A program made the position numbers and the translations under genes. From positions 1-6,295 of the forward strand of contig USNU01000093.1 of assembly GCA_900556095.1 (NCBI GenBank): DNA of 6,295 nt, written 5' to 3'. Shown here in pieces: positions 6,289 through 6,295 of the stretch. A model generated the notes under the pieces. That model made no database searches. It was not told the origin of the DNA and was given only the letters and a program-made list of their open reading frames with translations. Each line of letters opens with the position of its first letter. The first letter of the stretch is position 1. This stretch comes from an uncultured Bacteroidales bacterium (lineage in GTDB: Bacteria > Bacteroidota > Bacteroidia > Bacteroidales > Paludibacteraceae).

Positions 6289-6295
6289 TGATATA

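Overview
The window looks like chromosomal DNA of a Bacteroidota member, most likely order Bacteroidales (Bacteroides/Parabacteroides-like). Two promoters match the Bacteroides form TTTG-N20-TAnnTTTG, gene starts lack clear Shine-Dalgarno sequences, GC content is middling, and the proteins resemble Bacteroidales families. The genus is inference.

Left block (1-2008, minus strand): a tight three-gene operon read right to left. It encodes a D-2-hydroxyacid dehydrogenase-family protein, an AlkD-type DNA alkylation repair glycosylase (ATGA overlap with the dehydrogenase) and a TIGR02757/DUF2400 protein of unknown function (1-nt gap), which runs off the left edge. The dehydrogenase promoter ends eight bases before its ATG, so its mRNA should be nearly leaderless.

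Middle (2009-2188): a compact divergent promoter region. The plus-strand promoter drives panB through a leader of about 76 nt that carries an 11-bp direct repeat, a perfect 12-bp palindrome and four TTCATT motifs. panB (2189-3004) encodes ketopantoate hydroxymethyltransferase, the first committed step to pantothenate and CoA, with its metal and catalytic residues present.

Right block (3128-6121, plus strand): an MMPL/RND-type membrane exporter gene followed, with an ATGA overlap, by a LolA-like periplasmic lipoprotein/lipid carrier. The pair probably moves a lipid or lipid-linked product across the envelope. The exporter reading frame is broken at about 5309, in the conserved GVDYS-IF membrane motif, as if two bases were lost. 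The rest of the protein continues in the +1 frame, so this is either a recent inactivating mutation or a sequence error. A strong terminator (6149-6182) closes the block. Beyond it lie only a short G-rich tandem repeat and the window edge.

I see no IS element, CRISPR array, tRNA or rRNA, and no clear new biological system. The best leads are the exporter frameshift, a perfect inverted repeat inside that gene, the panB leader repeats, the missing catalytic Glu of the dehydrogenase, and the stand-alone exporter/carrier pair.
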